The notes: generated by a model not told the origin, from the sequence alone. DNA of 64,000 bases from Siphonodentalium dalli (GCA_032622095.1 CP136069.1:32021194-32085193); one strand, 5' to 3'; positions 33,694 through 46,150 are shown, numbered from the stretch's first letter. Made by a program: numbers and translations.

Positions 33694-34851
33694 TCTATAC
33701 TATATATTTTGAGACTTCGTATATATATATGTATGTATGTGTGTACTTCATAGAATCCAAAACGCGTGTACAGATTGAGATCAAATTTCGTATGTAAGTG
33801 TAAAATCACACCGACACCGCCGTAATCGTGTTTTCGAGAAGCTCTGAGCACCCTTTATCCACTCCCAGTCATCGAAATCAGCTCAAACGGCACGGCCGGG
33901 GTTAATAACGTCATTATATATATATATGAAGTCAGAGTCTCCAAAGTTATACCGGAACAAACACGTGTTTACGTCGTCTTGGGGGTCCACGATGGGAGTC
34001 TGACTTCAATGCAATGTTATCGCTCGAAACACGTGTTTACTTCGTGTTGAGGTTCACGATGGGAGTCTGACAATTGTTATCGCTCGAAATAGTACATTAG
34101 GACGGGAACGGCTGGACAGATTGAGCTCAAACTTCCCATCTAAAGGTAAAATACCACGTACGATGTCGTCCACGCGTTTTCCAGAAGCTTCGAGCACCCG
34201 TACTCCACTCCCAGTCATGAAAATCAGCTCAAACGGCACGGCCGGGGTTAATAACGTCATTATATATATATATACGAAGTCAACGTTATTAGCATCTGCA
34301 TTGAGTGCATTTCCTAGAACGCAACACGTGTTTTACGTCGTCTTGAGGTTCACGATGGGAGTCATTTCAATGCAATGTTATCGCTCGAAACACGTGTTTA
34401 CTTCGTGTTGAGGTTCACGATGGGAGTCTGACATTTCAATGCAATGTTATCGCTCGAAATATTATGCAGAAAGGCAGATATCGGAAACGGGTGGAGCTAT
34501 CGACCTGAAATTTGCTATGTGAATGTATCTTGCACCGGGTACAAATTTTATCGGGTCGCAGAGTCCATGCGACGCCCGTGCAGCGCATGCGCAGACGAGA
34601 TCTCGGAAACGGGTGGAGCTATCGACTTGAAATTTGCTATGTGAATGTATCTTGCGCCGGGTACAAATTTTATCGGGTCGCCGAGTCCGTGCGACGCCAG
34701 CTTCGCGCATGCGCAGACCAGATCTCGGAAACGGGTGGAGCTACCGGGTACAAATTTTTCTTATTGAAACGCGTGGAGCTAAAAATTAATAACAAATATT
34801 AAAAAAATGTCATGTTTCGGACAAGCCGCCGGTGGCGGGCTAACCTGCTAG
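33694..34851 (+). mobile_element. Helitron unit 2
   Basis: 1158 bp, founder-like member of the unit 2-5 subfamily. It has two internal roughly 120-bp repeats with GCGCATGCGCAGAC, and the 3' hairpin CCGCC-GGT-GGCGG then CTAG. Confidence 0.88.
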
Positions 34852-36001
34852 TCTATACTATATATTTTGAGACTTCGTATGTGTGTATGTGTGTACTTCA
34901 TAGAATCCAAAACGCGTGTACAGATTGAGATCAAATTTCGTATGTAAGTGTAAAATCCCACCGACACCGCCGTAGATGTGTTTTCGAGAAGCTCTGAGCA
35001 CCCTTTATCCACTCCCAGTCATCGAAATCAGCTCAAACGGCACGGCCGGGGTTAATAACGTCATTATATATATATATGAAGTCAGAGTCTCCAAAGTTAT
35101 ACCGGAACAAACACGTGTTTACGTCGTCTTGGGGGTCCACGATGGGAGTCTGACTTCAATGCAATGTTATCGCTCGAAACACGTGTTTACTTCGTGTTGA
35201 GGTTCACGATGGGAGTCTGACAATTGTTATCGCTCGAAATAGTACATTAGGACGGGAACGGCTGGACAGATTGAGCTCAAACTTCCTATCTAAAGGTAAA
35301 ATACCACGTACGATGTCGTCCACGCGTTTTCCAGAAGCTCCGAGCACCCGTACTCCACTCCCAGTCATAAAAATCAGCTCAAACGGCACGGCCGGGGTTA
35401 ATAACGTCATTATATATATATATACGAAGTCAACGTTATTAGCATCTGCATTGAGTGCATTTCCTAGAACGCAACACGTGTTTTACGTCGTCTTGAGGTT
35501 CACGATGGGAGTCATTTCAATGCAATGTTATCGCTCGAAACACGTGTTTACTTCGTGTTGAGGTTCACGATGGGAGTCTGACATTTCAATGCAATGTTAT
35601 CGCTCGAATTATTATGCAGAAAGGCAGATCTCGGAAACGGGTGGAGCTATCGACCTGAAATTTGCTATGTGAATGTATCTTGCACCGGGTACAAATTTTA
35701 TCGGGTCGCCGAGTCCATGCGACGCCCGTGCAGCGCATGCGCAGACGAGATCTCGGAAACGGGTGGAGCTATCGACTTGAAATTTGCTATGTGAATGTAT
35801 CTTGCGCCGGGTACAAATTTTATCGGGTCGCCGAGTCCGTGCGACGCCAGCTTCGCGCATGCGCAGACCAGATCTCGGAAACGGGTGGAGCTACCGGGTA
35901 CAAATTTTTCTTATTGAAACGCGTGGAGCTAAAAATTAAAAACAAATATTAAAAAAATGTCATGTTTCGGACAAGCCGCCGGTGGCGGGCTAACCTGCTA
36001 G
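34852..36001 (+). mobile_element. Helitron unit 3
   Basis: 1150 bp, nearly identical to unit 2. The main length difference is the TATG/TGTG microsatellite just inside the 5' end. Confidence 0.88.
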
Positions 36002-37163
36002 TCTATACTATATATTTTGAGACTTCGTATATATGTGTGTATATGTGTGTGTGTGTACTTCATAGAATCCAAAACGCGTGTACAGATTGAGATCAAATTT
36101 CGTATGTAAGTGTAAAATCCCACCGACACCGCCGTAGATGTGTTTTCGAGAAGCTATGAGCACCCTTTATCCACTCCCAGTCATCGAAATCAGCTCAAAC
36201 GGCACGGCCGGGGTTAATAACGTCATTATATATATATATGAAGTCAGAGTCTCCAAAGTTATACCGGAACAAACACGTGTTTACGTCGTCTTGGGGGTCC
36301 ACGATGGGAGTCTGACTTCAATGCAATGTTATCGCTCGAAACACGTGTTTACTTCGTGTTGAGGTTCACGATGGGAGTCTGACAATTGTTATCGCTCGAA
36401 ATAGTACATTAGGACGGGAACGGCTGGACAGATTGAGCTCAAACTTCCTATCTAAAGGTAAAATAACACGTACGATGTCGTCCACGCGTTTTCCAGAAGC
36501 TCCGAGCACCCGTACTCCACTCCCAGTCATAAAAATCAGCTCAAACGGCACGGTCGGGGTTAATAACGTCATTATATATATATATACGAAGTCAACGTTA
36601 TTAGCATCTGCATTGAGTGCATTTCCTAGAACGCAACACGTGTTTTACGTCGTCTTGAGGTTCACGATGGGAGTCATTTCAATGCAATGTTATCGCTCGA
36701 AACACGTGTTTACTTCGTGTTGAGGTTCACGATGGGAGTCTGACATTTCAATGCAATGTTATCGCTCGAAATATTATGCAGAAAGGCAGATCTCGGAAAC
36801 GGGTGGAGCAATCGACCTGAAATTTGCTATGTGAATGTATCTTGCACCGGGTACAAATTTTATCGGGTCGCCGAGTCCATGCGACGCCCGTGCAGCGCAT
36901 GCGCAGACGAGATCTCGGAAACGGGTGGAGCTATCGACTTGAAATTTGCTATGTGAATGTATCTTGCGCCGGGTACAAATTTTATCGGGTCGCCGAGTCC
37001 GTGCGACGCCAGCTTCGCGCATGCGCAGACCAGATCTCGGAAACGGGTGGAGCTACCGGGTACAAATTTTTCTTATTGAAACGCGTGGAGCTAAAAATTA
37101 AAAACAAATATTAAAAAAATGTCTTGTTTCGGACAAGCCGCCGGTGGCGGGCTAACCTGCTAG
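36002..37163 (+). mobile_element. Helitron unit 4
   Basis: 1162 bp. Matches unit 5 base for base as far as I can see, including its private changes (AAGCTATGAGCACC, CACGGTCGGGG, ATGTCTTGTTTCGG). Confidence 0.88.
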
Positions 37164-38325
37164 TCTATACTATATATTTTGAGACTTCGTATATATGTGT
37201 GTATATGTGTGTGTGTGTACTTCATAGAATCCAAAACGCGTGTACAGATTGAGATCAAATTTCGTATGTAAGTGTAAAATCCCACCGACACCGCCGTAGA
37301 TGTGTTTTCGAGAAGCTATGAGCACCCTTTATCCACTCCCAGTCATCGAAATCAGCTCAAACGGCACGGCCGGGGTTAATAACGTCATTATATATATATA
37401 TGAAGTCAGAGTCTCCAAAGTTATACCGGAACAAACACGTGTTTACGTCGTCTTGGGGGTCCACGATGGGAGTCTGACTTCAATGCAATGTTATCGCTCG
37501 AAACACGTGTTTACTTCGTGTTGAGGTTCACGATGGGAGTCTGACAATTGTTATCGCTCGAAATAGTACATTAGGACGGGAACGGCTGGACAGATTGAGC
37601 TCAAACTTCCTATCTAAAGGTAAAATAACACGTACGATGTCGTCCACGCGTTTTCCAGAAGCTCCGAGCACCCGTACTCCACTCCCAGTCATAAAAATCA
37701 GCTCAAACGGCACGGTCGGGGTTAATAACGTCATTATATATATATATACGAAGTCAACGTTATTAGCATCTGCATTGAGTGCATTTCCTAGAACGCAACA
37801 CGTGTTTTACGTCGTCTTGAGGTTCACGATGGGAGTCATTTCAATGCAATGTTATCGCTCGAAACACGTGTTTACTTCGTGTTGAGGTTCACGATGGGAG
37901 TCTGACATTTCAATGCAATGTTATCGCTCGAAATATTATGCAGAAAGGCAGATCTCGGAAACGGGTGGAGCAATCGACCTGAAATTTGCTATGTGAATGT
38001 ATCTTGCACCGGGTACAAATTTTATCGGGTCGCCGAGTCCATGCGACGCCCGTGCAGCGCATGCGCAGACGAGATCTCGGAAACGGGTGGAGCTATCGAC
38101 TTGAAATTTGCTATGTGAATGTATCTTGCGCCGGGTACAAATTTTATCGGGTCGCCGAGTCCGTGCGACGCCAGCTTCGCGCATGCGCAGACCAGATCTC
38201 GGAAACGGGTGGAGCTACCGGGTACAAATTTTTCTTATTGAAACGCGTGGAGCTAAAAATTAAAAACAAATATTAAAAAAATGTCTTGTTTCGGACAAGC
38301 CGCCGGTGGCGGGCTAACCTGCTAG
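37164..38325 (+). mobile_element. Helitron unit 5
   Basis: 1162 bp, apparent duplicate of unit 4, pointing to very recent tandem amplification. Confidence 0.88.
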
Positions 38326-39010
38326 TCTTCTATATATTTTGAGAACTCCTTGTATTCGAGAGATAGCCCACACCCTCCGGACCTCAATGATATGATCGTG
38401 AATGAGTATTGATATACCCCACTAAACTTTGACAAACACCAGTAATGGTGTGTAGATCATTTACATATCTCTCCTATATATTTTGATACAATCTATCTAA
38501 TTTACATATCTCTCTTATATATTTATGTTTGTGTGTGTGTTGTACTTCATACAAATCTACGATTCTCGACCGATCGGGACGAAACTTGGTACGTGTGTGT
38601 AGTTTGACCAGGCGGTGGTCGTTGTCGTATTGGCGAGCCCGTGCGACGCCCGTGCAGCGCATGCGCAGACGAGATCTCGGAAACGGGTGGAGCTATCGAC
38701 TTGAAATTTGCTATGTGAATGTATCTTGCGCCGGGTACAAATTTTATCGGGTCGCCGAGCCCGTGCGACGCCCGTGCAGCGCATGCGCAGACGAAATCTC
38801 GGAAACGGGTGGAGCTATCGACTTGAAATTTGGCATGTGAATGTATCTTGCGCCGGGTACAAATTTTCATGCGCAGACCAGATCTCGGAAACTGGTGGAG
38901 CTACCGGGTACAAATTTTTCTTATTGAAACGCGTGGAGCTAAAAATAAAAAAAATATATATATAAATGTCATGTTTCGGACAAGCCGCCGGTGGCGGGCT
39001 AACCTGCTAG
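38326..39010 (+). mobile_element. Helitron unit 6, chimeric
   Basis: 685 bp. The 5' part (TCTTCTATATATTTTGAGAA and about 200 bp after) is unlike any other unit. From about 38560 it joins the ACCGATCGGGACGAAACTTG module of units 7-9 and the common 3' end. One internal repeat is cut short near 38866. Confidence 0.82.
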
Positions 39011-40331
39011 TACTATATATTTTGAGACTTCGTATATATGTGTGTGTGTACTTCATAGAATCCAAAACGCGTGTACAGATTGAGCTCAAACTTCCTATGT
39101 AAGTGTCAAATCCCACCGACACGACCGTGGTCGCAGTTTAGAAAAGCTCAGAGCACCCGTTCTCCAATCTCAAATCACCGTAAAGGCACGGCGTGGGTTA
39201 ATCAAGTGATTATTTAATGAGCGTTTGTTTTTGACGCATCTCTATAAAGAGCGTCTGTTTGCCATTCAACGCTATTTGCATCTGCAGAGAGATATACGGA
39301 ACATACATTAAATTAAAAAAAACATTTGTTTCTGACCAACCCTGCGAGCACGGATGGCGCGCTTTGTTTTTACAGTATATAGTTATATACCGAAATCATC
39401 CCAGATAATCACGAATATAGCATCAGATTTCTCCCCAGATATACCGTTATAAAAAGCTACTGGAATCTGCCAATCTACGGGAAATTCCAGGGAATGCCGA
39501 TTGAGCTCAAACTTGCTACCCACGGGAAGTGTCATATATATGAGTGTGTCCTTTATAGACTCGAACCGATTGAGCTCAAACTTGCTAAATAAGAAAATAG
39601 CCCCCAAGCCGTAAATATCAACAACAACGATATTGCTACCTACGGGGAGCAACGTTATTAGCATCTGCAGAATTATGCAGAGAGAAAATGCTTTCCTATT
39701 TTTAGAACGCAACACATGCTTACGTCGCGTTGGTGATTGAGGTTCACAACGGGGTTAATTGACTGTCCGCTCTTTGCGACGATGAGGTTCACGGCGGGGA
39801 CTATTGACCAACACTCACAATTTCGTCTTTTGCATCAGATACCAACACCTCGACCGATCGGGACGAAACTTGGTACGTGAGTGTAGTTTGACCAGGTGGT
39901 CGTCGCTGTCGTATTGGCGAGCCCGTGCGACGCCCGTGCAGCGCATGCGCAGACGAGATATCGGAAACGGGTGGAGCTATCGACTTGAAATTTGGTATGT
40001 GAATGTATCTTGCGCCGGGTACAAATTTTATCGGGTCGCCGAGCCCGTGCGACGCCCGTGCAGCGCATGCGCAGACGAGATCTCGGAAACGGGTGGAGCT
40101 ATCGACTTGAAATTTGCTATGTGAATGTATCTTGCGCCGGGTACAAATTTTATCGGGTCGCCGAGTCCGTGCGACGCCAGCTTCGCGCATGCGCAGACCA
40201 GATCTCGGAAACGGGTGGAGCTACCGTGTACAAATTTTTCTTATTGAAACGCGTGGAGCTAAAAATTAAAAACAAATATTAAAAAAATGTCATGTTTCGG
40301 ACAAGCCGCCGGTGGCGGGCTAACCTGCTAG
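39011..40331 (+). mobile_element. Helitron unit 7
   Basis: 1321 bp. The first four bases of the usual 5' end are missing (CTAG is followed directly by TACTATATATTTTGAG). It carries three internal roughly 120-bp repeats. Confidence 0.85.
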
Positions 40332-41533
40332 TCTATACTATATATTTTGAGACTTCGTATATATGTGTGTGTGTACTTCATAGAATCCAAAACGCGTGTA
40401 CAGATTGAGCTCAAACTTCCTATGTAAGTGTCAAATCCCACCGACACGACCGTGGTCGCAGTTTAGAAAAGCTCAGAGCACCCGTTCTCCAATCTCAAAT
40501 CACCGTAAAGGCACGGCGTGGGTTAATCAAGTGATTATTTAATGAGCGTTTGTTTTTGACGCATCTCTATAAAGAGCGTCTGTTTGCCTTTCAACGCTAT
40601 TTGCATCTGCAGAGAGATATACGGAACATACATTAAATTAAAAAAACATTTGTTTCTGACCAACCCTGCGAGCACGGATGGCGCGCTTTGTTTTTACAGT
40701 ATATAGTTATATACCGAAATCATCCCAGATAATCACGAATATAGCATCAGATTTCTCCCCAGATATACCGTTATAGAAAGCTACTGGAATCTGCCAATCT
40801 ACGGGAAATTCCAGGGAATGCCGATTGAGCTCAAACTTGCTACCCACGGGAAGTGTCATATATATGAGTGTGTCCTTTATAGACTCGAACCGATTGAGCT
40901 CAAACTTGCTAAATAAGAAAATAGCCCCCAAGCCGTAAATATCAACAACAACGATATTGCTACCTACGGGGAGCAACGTTATTAGCATCTGCAGAATTAT
41001 GCAGAGAGAAAATGCTTTCCTATTTTTAGAACGCAACACATGTTTACGTCGCGTTGGTGATTGAGGTTCACAACGGGGTTAATTGACTGTCCGCTCTTTG
41101 CGACGATGAGGTTCACGGCGGGGACTATTGACCAACACTCACAATTTCGTCTTTTGCATCAGATACCAACACCTCGACCGATCGGGACGAAACTTGGTAC
41201 GTGAGTGTAGTTTGACCAGGTGGTCGTCGCTGTCGTATTGGCGAGCCCGTGCGACGCCCGTGCAGCGCATGCGCAGACGAGATATCGGAAACGGGTGGAG
41301 CTATCGACTTGAAATTTGGTATGTGAATGTATCTTGCGCCGGGTACAAATTGTATCGGGTCGCCGAGTCCGTGCGACGCCAGCTTCGCGCATGCGCAGAC
41401 CAGATCTCGGAAACGGGTGGAGCTACCGTGTACAAATTTTTCTTATTGAAACGCGTGGAGCTAAAAATTAAAAACAAATATTAAAAAAATGTCATGTTTC
41501 GGACAAGCCGCCGGTGGCGGGCTAACCTGCTAG
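40332..41533 (+). mobile_element. Helitron unit 8
   Basis: 1202 bp. Matches units 7 and 9 but lacks one roughly 120-bp internal repeat, as expected from slippage or unequal exchange. Confidence 0.88.
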
Positions 41534-42856
41534 TCTATACTATATATTTTGAGACTTCGTATATATGTGTGTGTGTACTTCATAGAATCCAAAACGCGTG
41601 TACAGATTGAGCTCAAACTTCCTATGTAAGTGTCAAATCCCACCGACACGACCGTGGTCGCAGTTTAGAAAAGCTCAGAGCACCCGTTCTCCAATCTCAA
41701 ATCACCGTAAAGGCACGGCGTGGGTTAATCAAGTGATTATTTAATGAGCGTTTGTTTTTGACGCATCTCTATAAAGAGCGTCTGTTTGCCTTTCAACGCT
41801 ATTTGCATCTGCAGAGAGATATACGGAACATACATTAAATTAAAAAAACATTTGTTTCTGACCAACCCTGCGAGCACGGATGGCGCGCTTTGTTTTTACA
41901 GTATATAGTTATATACCGAAATCATCCCAGATAATCACGAATATAGCATCAGATTTCTCCCCAGATATACCGTTATAGAAAGCTACTGGAATCTGCCAAT
42001 CTACGGGAAATTCCAGGGAATGCCGATTGAGCTCAAACTTGCTACCCACGGGAAGTGTCATATATATGAGTGTGTCCTTTATAGACTCGAACCGATTGAG
42101 CTCAAACTTGCTAAATAAGAAAATAGCCCCCAAGCCGTAAATATCAACAACAACGATATTGCTACCTACGGGGAGCAACGTTATTAGCATCTGCAGAATT
42201 ATGCAGAGAGAAAATGCTTTCCTATTTTTAGAACGCAACACATGTTTACGTCGCGTTGGTGATTGAGGTTCACAACGGGGTTAATTGACTGTCCGCTCTT
42301 TGCGACGATGAGGTTCACGGCGGGGACTATTGACCAACACTCACAATTTCGTCTTTTGCATCAGATACCAACACCTCGACCGATCGGGACGAAACTTGGT
42401 ACGTGAGTGTAGTTTGACCAGGTGGTCGTCGCTGTCGTATTGGCGAGCCCGTGCGACGCCCGTGCAGCGCATGCGCAGACGAGATATCGGAAACGGGTGG
42501 AGCTATCGACTTGAAATTTGGTATGTGAATGTATCTTGCGCCGGGTACAAATTTTATCGGGTCGCCGAGCCCGTGCGACGCCCGTGCAGCGCATGCGCAG
42601 ACGAGATCTCGGAAACGGGTGGAGCTATCGACTTGAAATTTGCTATGTGAATGTATCTTGCGCCGGGTACAAATTTTATCGGGTCGCCGAGTCCGTGCGA
42701 CGCCAGCTTCGCGCATGCGCAGACCAGATCTCGGAAACGGGTGGAGCTACCGTGTACAAATTTTTCTTATTGAAACGCGTGGAGCTAAAAATTAAAAACA
42801 AATATTAAAAAAATGTCATGTTTCGGACAAGCCGCCGTGGCGGGCTAACCTGCTAG
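41534..42856 (+). mobile_element. Helitron unit 9
   Basis: 1323 bp, nearly identical to unit 7, with the full 5' end. One G is lost in the terminal hairpin loop region (GCCGCCGTGGCGGG). Confidence 0.88.
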
Positions 42857-43240
42857 TCTACTATATATTTTGAGACTTCCGTATATATATGTGTGTGTAT
42901 ATATGTGGGTACGTCATGGAATCGAAAACGCCTGGACGGATTGAGCTCAAATTTCGTATATGCGTTGTCTGTCGTTCCTAGGAAGGGGGGATTTCATCGG
43001 GTCAATTAGAATAAAAATTAAATAAATAGGTCAGTTAGAATAAAAATTAAATAAATATTAAAAAATTCAAAAAAACATAAATTAAATTAAAAAAAACATT
43101 AAATTAATATTAAAAAAAAAAAAATTAATATTAAAAAATTAAAAAAATTAAAAATTAAAAAAATATATAAATAAAAACAAAATAATTACAAAAATGTCAT
43201 GTTTCTGACCAACCACGCCAGTGGTGGGCTAACCTGCTAG
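42857..43240 (+). mobile_element. Helitron unit 10, short
   Basis: 384 bp: a 5' end, a TGGACGGATTGAGCTCAAAT module, an A-rich tail and a weaker hairpin (CACGCCAGTGGTGGG) before CTAG. Confidence 0.82.
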
Positions 43241-44095
43241 TCTACTATATATTTTGAGACTTCCGTATATATGTGTGTATATATGTGTGTGTATATACTT
43301 TATAGAGTCGAAAACGGCTGCACCGATCGACACCAAATTTCGTATATAAGGGTAAAAACACACGGGAATGTTCAACGTCGCATTTTGGACATGCTCTGAG
43401 CACTAATTCTCCACTCCCAATCATCAAAATCACCGCAAACGGCACTTCGGGGGTTAAGACATCAACGGTATTTATATTGACCATATTTGGAGTTGTTAAC
43501 CGACTAACGCTCTTTATTGCCATCGGGGTTGCTAAACGGTTACCCATGTGTACGAAACTACGGACGCAAAACGCGAAATGCATTTATCTTGATTAAAAAG
43601 GCAGAATTAACGTGTTGTGTGATTCTCATGTCTGTCGTTCCTAGGAACGGGGGAATTTTTCAATCATACCTCTTTTAGGGACGGGTACTGCGTGTTGTGT
43701 GAAAACAAAAAATGCGTGTTGTGTGATTCTTATGTCTGTCGTTCCTAGGAACGGGGAAAATTTTCATTGGGTCATTTTTTCCGCCAGATGTACCTTAAAT
43801 CATACCTCCTTTAGGGACGGGTACTGCGTGTTGTGTGATTCTTATGTCTTCTTCACCTTAATCGGGTAAAATAAGGGCTAATCGGGTAAAATATTGAAAA
43901 ACCAAAAATTAAATTAAAAAATTAATCAACAAAATTAATTCAAAAGTCCAGTAAATTAAAAATGCACAATTAACTCATGTTATAAACAAAACATTAATAT
44001 TAACTCATTGAAAGAAAAAAATTTAAATTCAAAAATTAATTAAAAAATTAATTTAAATTCTGACAAACGCCGCCAGTGGCGGGCTAACCTGCTAG
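43241..44095 (+). mobile_element. Helitron unit 11
   Basis: 855 bp. It has threefold TCGTTCCTAGGAACGGGG modules (a palindromic TTCCTAGGAA), an A-rich tail, hairpin CCGCC-AGT-GGCGG and CTAG. Confidence 0.82.
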
Positions 44096-45215
44096 TCTAA
44101 TATATATTTTGGGACTTCTGTTTGTCTGTCTGTCTGTTAGCTATGGCCGGGAAAACTGTCGGACGGATTGAGCCCAAACTTCCTATCTAAGGGTAAAATA
44201 CCAGATGGAATGTCATCGCACCGCTTCTGAGAACGTCAGAGCACTCATTCTCCAATCCCCCGCCACCGCAATGGGTAGTTCATGGGTTAATCGCGTGATA
44301 GTTAAAGAGCGTTCGTATCCGCAGTGTCGTTGATAAAGAGCGTTTAGACACTGTTAAACCGTTACGTAGGAAATATGCATGCATTTCCATTGCATAGAAC
44401 TCGCTTCTACGAATCTTCCCAATGCTGGCAATATTGTTAATAAATGCGTTTATGTCTCTTCGATAATTGCCTATTACAATTAAAGCGTGGAGTCTGTCCA
44501 TTTTCCCATGAAAAATCGAATTCTACGACCACCGGGTTCTAGATATGTTATTATTTCCGACATCGTCATTTTTGTCACTCGAAATCACTTCGGCGTCAAT
44601 TCATCCCTTGCGAGGTCATCTAAAATTATGTCTTCACTTCCCAGTTATGCCCCAGGGTGTGGACTATGAGGAGAGATTTATTGCAAGTCATAAGATATTT
44701 TTTATTGCCCGGGAACAATACTTATTAGTTGATTCCATCGATCGTCTTATGTTTCCGTTTTGGACGCATCGAGTAAATAATGTACTTGCACTAAATCGTA
44801 CCTTTTGACTAATCGCCGAGAGGCTTTATCTGTATGACATGATAAGGGTGCTGCTTTGTTCTGGACGGGTCAAAACCGTCAAATCGTTACCCCGACCTGA
44901 CATTGACCTTCAAAATGGTCAATTCCATGTCAAATAGGGTAAAACGCACGGATTTCGACGAATTTTGTTTACCTAGGGGGTACTTTTTTCGGGGACTGTT
45001 TTCGATGGGTCAAATCGTGATCCCGACCAGACCTTGGCCTTAAAAATGGTAAATTCAAGGTCAAATCGGGTAAAACGGACGGATTTCTTTATACCTAGGG
45101 CTACTTTTGTCCGGGGAGTGTTTTGTCCGGGTCAAATCGTTACCCCGACCTGACCTTGACCTTCAAAATGGTCAATTCAAGGTCAAAGCCCGGACGAAGT
45201 CGGGTCACCTGCTAG
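44096..45215 (+). mobile_element. Helitron unit 12, different 3' family
   Basis: 1120 bp. The 5' end is TCTAATATATATTTTGGGAC. The 3' hairpin differs from the other units (CCCGGAC-GAA-GTCGGG) but still ends ACCTGCTAG. It contains about 2.5 tandem copies of a roughly 115-bp repeat (44870-45190) with TGACCTTGACCTTCAAAATG. Confidence 0.85.
44870..45190 (+). repeat. 115-bp repeats with nuclear-receptor-like half-sites
   Basis: Copies contain TGACCTTGA or its complement TCAAGGTCA (about 45137, 45055 and 45175), the extended half-site bound by ERR, SF-1 and FTZ-F1 type receptors. This is a sequence match only. Confidence 0.6.
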
Positions 45216-45400
45216 TACGCATTTAATTATGTGTATGTAGGATATTTACTATCGAACCAGTTAAAACCATCCAGTGGATATCGATGTTTAACCCTGTAAT
45301 GACAGAAGTACGCTGGTGCAAGCATTAACGATCATGACAGCGTCAGTGCATTCTTTGATATATGGGAGTCTCCCATAGCTAGGGAGCTTCGCAAATTTAA

Positions 45401-45762
45401 AGTCATATTATGTACTTGTTCTGGTGCGTGACACTGATAAGTTAGTATGCACTATGTAGGCGCTATACCAACTGGAGGAATGTAACATTCTACTGACATC
45501 GCCTAAAATTTGAAGCAAATTGACCGTACCACTCAGAACTATGCTCAATTGTAAATATTTACTACTCGATTCGGGACGCATCTATCGGCGATAAACTAAC
45601 GAAAAATTATTTCGCCATCGAGATTCACTGCATTTAATTAATATATAAGAAAGACTGTGTATGTTGTCAATTTGGATATATACTCTTTGTAAACATTACT
45701 AATTTGACCAAGATGATTCTCCATTTCTATTTGACCACCATACAGGAGTGTTTCACATCACT
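45401..45762 (-). mobile_element. MITE-A, complete single unit, inverted
   Basis: Flanked by TTAA at 45397-45400 and 45763-45766. It reads AGTCATATTATGTACTTG at one end and GTGTTTCACATCACT at the other. The right TTAA is shared with MITE-B. Confidence 0.85.
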
Positions 45763-45766
45763 TTAA

Positions 45767-46150
45767 CCCTTTACCCAACAGAAGGGCCCTGTGCCAATGC
45801 ATTCTCTTATATATGCGAGTCGACCATAGGTCGCCTCGCATATATAAGAGAATGCATTGGCTTAACACATTAAAAATTATAAAATTGTTAAAGAATGTAA
45901 GAAAAAATGGTAAAAAGTGTTAAAAAAAGATTTTTTTTAGGCCAATGCATTCTCTTATATATGCGAGTCGACCATAGGTCGCCTCGCATATAATGCATTG
46001 GCACAGGGCTAACTGTAACTATCACAATGTGGTCAAGGAGCCGGTTCCAATGATATCCATATTTGTATGGTTCTATTGGGACAGACCGAAGATATTTTAG
46101 GCTGTTGAAGCTTTATTTGGCCGGTTTTGGCCAGTTTGTTGGGTAAAGGG
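45767..46150 (+). mobile_element. MITE-B, second copy, abutting MITE-A
   Basis: Flanked by TTAA at 45763-45766 and 46151-46154, with the same termini as 5931-6322. The second hairpin has lost roughly 9 bases of one arm (CGCATATAATGCATTGG). Confidence 0.87.

Larger units (their letters stand above)
32602..45215 (+). mobile_element. Tandem array of twelve non-autonomous Helitrons
   Basis: Head-to-tail units each begin TC (usually TCTATACTATATATTTTGAG) and end with a GC-rich hairpin, about 10 nt, then CTAG. Junctions read CTAG|TC with no spacer. The whole array is preceded by A (32601) and followed by T (45216), the A-T target expected for Helitrons. Helitrons are rolling-circle transposons with TC and CTRR ends and a 3' hairpin. 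No Rep/helicase frame exists here, so all units are non-autonomous. The numerous 60-130-codon frames inside are chance frames repeated with the units. Confidence 0.9.

Noticed and set aside
34054-42808. Dozens of recurring 60-130-codon frames with similar sequences across 34-43 kb
   Set aside because: They recur because the Helitron units recur, occur in overlapping frames on both strands, and contain no Rep or helicase motif. A non-coding repeat explains them.
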